Origin: Bacteroidia bacterium | GTDB lineage: Bacteria; Bacteroidota; Bacteroidia; UKL13-3 | Direction: 5' to 3' | Assembly (NCBI GenBank): GCA_020049855.1 | Contig: JAGVLJ010000001.1 | Coordinates: forward strand, 62,001-126,000 | Length of the DNA stretch: 64,000 nt | Shown: positions 62,677 to 64,000 of the stretch, in pieces | Layout of the letters: each line of letters starts with the position of its first letter | How positions within the stretch are numbered: the first letter of the stretch is position 1 | Translations under genes and position numbers: made by a program | Notes under the pieces: generated by a model | Database searches by the model: none | What the model was told of the DNA's origin: nothing | The model's input: only the letters and a program-made list of their open reading frames with translations

Positions 62677-64000
62677 TTATTTCACTAACTCAAGGGCTTT
62701 TTCAAGGAACTCATCGCGCCCTTCAATAACCCCCCTAATTGTTTTATTGACATAAATATCGGGTAAAAACCCCATACCATGCACAGGTATTCCATCGGGC
62801 CGGTAAGCCCTGAGCCCTGTAAATTGAACATAGTAACCACCGGGCAAACGAAAACTGTTTACATCTCCATTGGTTCCTGCAGTTGGTTGCCCAACAAAGA
62901 TAGCGGCCCCCTGAACGGAGGCAATGTATGTTTCTGCCCAGCTAATGGCGCCAGGCCCAATAATGAATATGATCTGAGCGTTTAGAAAAGGTTTTAGTGG
63001 CCCAATGTACTTGCGGAAAAGGCGTTTGCTTCTTTGTTCTTTGTTATAATGAATCTTTTCGTGATCGGGATAAATAAATTCCGGCACTTGAAACCAATGG
63101 AAGAAGAAGGTATCTTTTTCCCATCTGTTTACAAAATGACGGAAGAAATTGTTGTTGTCATTTGGGTAGCTCCTCATATCGCAAATTATAGCCTTAGCCC
63201 TCACCAGCTGGGGCATGATACTGTCAATTTCCCGCATGTCAGCAATATCTATGTTTACATAAAAAACGCTGTCGGATAATTTGCGGCTGCTAATTTTGTT
63301 TTTGAACAAGTTGTGATAATCTGTTTCCGCAACGGTGCGCACCAGCCAATGTACAGATGTTGATCCGTCTGTCTGTGACATCTCAAGGAGAATAGAATCG
63401 TTGAGACGGCCAGCAAGGGTTTCTGATTTCAAACGCTCATCAAGCCACCCTTTGGTGGCAGCAGAAATATACTGAGCCTTTTCTTCAAAGAACTTGGAAG
63501 GGAGTATTCCGTTTATCTTTTTCACTTCACTCCCTCTTTCAGGGGCAAGGGAGCTATCAAGCGTATAAGTAATGATTAGTTTTCCCTCAACCCACTCCCA
63601 AGCTATTGGAGGAAAATAGTTTTTGGAATCATCATAAACATATACATGCCCGTCTTTTGCTTTGGCGGTTAATCTTCGCAGAACGCGCAAAAAGTCTTCG
63701 GGGTTTTTGGCAGTATAAGATTCTGAAAGGGCAACCCGCAACGCCTCGTTCCAGTCGGTTTTCACAACATCCCAGTACACGTAAAAATGCTGAAAAACAT
63801 TCCAGCACACTACAACATCGGCTAATGTAAGATAAAGAGGGTTCTTTAAGCGCTGTGCCGAATCGATTTTGTTTTTAAGATTTATAAGACTGTTTTTATC
63901 AGCGACAGGAGGAGTACCTTCTTTAGCGTATAAGCAAAGCGGAACCATACAGCTTATATGATGATTGATCCGTTTGTATATGATTTCGTTTGAAGCGGGT
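62677..64000 (-). CDS. S41-family peptidase, C-terminal part (runs off the window)
   Basis: The frame is open beyond the ORF-track ATG at 63948 to the right edge, so the gene starts outside. About 440 residues are visible. LTLADVVVCWNVFQHFYVYW, a tail-protease region with AKAIICDMRSYPND, and IFIIGPGAISWAETYIA with the candidate nucleophile Ser, then PTAGTNGDVNSFRLPGGYYVQFTG, are S41 (C-terminal-processing) features. The expected N-terminal half is not in the window. The neighbouring micro-ORF and symporter lie downstream on the same strand. Confidence 0.82.
   Translation of the reverse strand, partial: PASNEIIYKRINHHISCMVPLCLYAKEGTPPVADKNSLINLKNKIDSAQRLKNPLYLTLADVVVCWNVFQHFYVYWDVVKTDWNEALRVALSESYTAKNPEDFLRVLRRLTAKAKDGHVYVYDDSKNYFPPIAWEWVEGKLIITYTLDSSLAPERGSEVKKINGILPSKFFEEKAQYISAATKGWLDERLKSETLAGRLNDSILLEMSQTDGSTSVHWLVRTVAETDYHNLFKNKISSRKLSDSVFYVNIDIADMREIDSIMPQLVRAKAIICDMRSYPNDNNNFFRHFVNRWEKDTFFFHWFQVPEFIYPDHEKIHYNKEQRSKRLFRKYIGPLKPFLNAQIIFIIGPGAISWAETYIASVQGAAIFVGQPTAGTNGDVNSFRLPGGYYVQFTGLRAYRPDGIPVHGMGFLPDIYVNKTIRGVIEGRDEFLEKALELVK

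Noticed and set aside
1-64000. CRISPR arrays, tRNA or rRNA genes, insertion sequences, integrases
   Set aside because: Scanned by eye for regularly spaced repeats, T-loop-like motifs, transposase motifs and terminal repeats; none found. A tRNAscan or IS search could still find something I missed.

Overview
The window is chromosomal DNA of a member of the phylum Bacteroidota. The evidence is at least fifteen copies of the Bacteroidota-type promoter element TAnnTTTG in front of genes, secreted proteins carrying type IX secretion tails (a Por-type C-terminal domain and a gliding-motility-type C-terminal domain), a bacillithiol glycosyltransferase (BshA), a bacterial group II GGGP synthase, and operon layouts typical of the phylum (wzx-dut-sugar nucleotidyltransferase-TPR-DUF4292-EnvC; mutL-rhomboid-rhomboid-EEP). 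I cannot name a genus. No rRNA, tRNA, CRISPR array or insertion sequence was seen.

Layout. 1-2 kb: the end of an unidentified gene, an A-type Fe-S carrier, methylmalonyl-CoA epimerase and a DUF6090-like membrane protein. 2.1-8.1 kb: an AT-rich defence island, read as one seven-gene transcript from a palindromic promoter. It encodes a fused XRE-ImmA/IrrE regulator-protease, a PIN nuclease, and a complete type III CBASS (CdnC synthase, Cap7 HORMA, Cap6/TRIP13 ATPase, NucC nuclease), followed by a second, membrane-anchored nucleotidyltransferase. Just left of the island is what looks like the truncated tail of an older gene. 8.3-12.8 kb: tatA-gatA-LysM/transglycosylase-like protein-SGNH hydrolase. 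13-29 kb: fused E1 keto-acid dehydrogenase, a small-membrane-protein/DUF2892 operon with a Crp/Fnr-like site, GGGP synthase, B12-dependent ribonucleotide reductase, a T9SS cargo protein, a upp-HAD-thioredoxin operon, a beta-helix lipoprotein, a decayed alpha/beta hydrolase, and panD-flippase-rfaE2.

29-36 kb: an envelope operon (minus strand). 36-48 kb: TPR protein, pheS, a 412-bp AT-rich gene-free stretch, an Ig-like lipoprotein, a methyltransferase, mnmG, a T9SS protein and an M16 peptidase pair. A perfect 16-bp parS site overlaps the mnmG promoter. About 50 bp away lies a 40-bp perfect palindrome with a parS-like centre. Together with the AT-rich gap, these suggest the region is near the replication origin. 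48-64 kb: RluB-like pseudouridine synthase, BshA, a GH3/beta-lactamase fusion, mutL, two rhomboid proteases, an EEP-family protein, a degenerate amidohydrolase, a DUF2911 protein, a Na+/solute symporter with an overlapping 31-codon membrane micro-ORF, and the C-terminal part of an S41 peptidase.

How the island should work, by analogy to characterised type III CBASS: Cap7 (HORMA), conformationally cycled by Cap6, licenses CdnC to make a cyclic oligoadenylate, which switches on the NucC endonuclease and kills the infected cell. The fused HTH-protease and its palindromic operator look like a built-in repressor/derepression switch. The PIN protein and the terminal membrane nucleotidyltransferase are extras that do not belong to the standard four-gene set and are the best candidates for new biology here.
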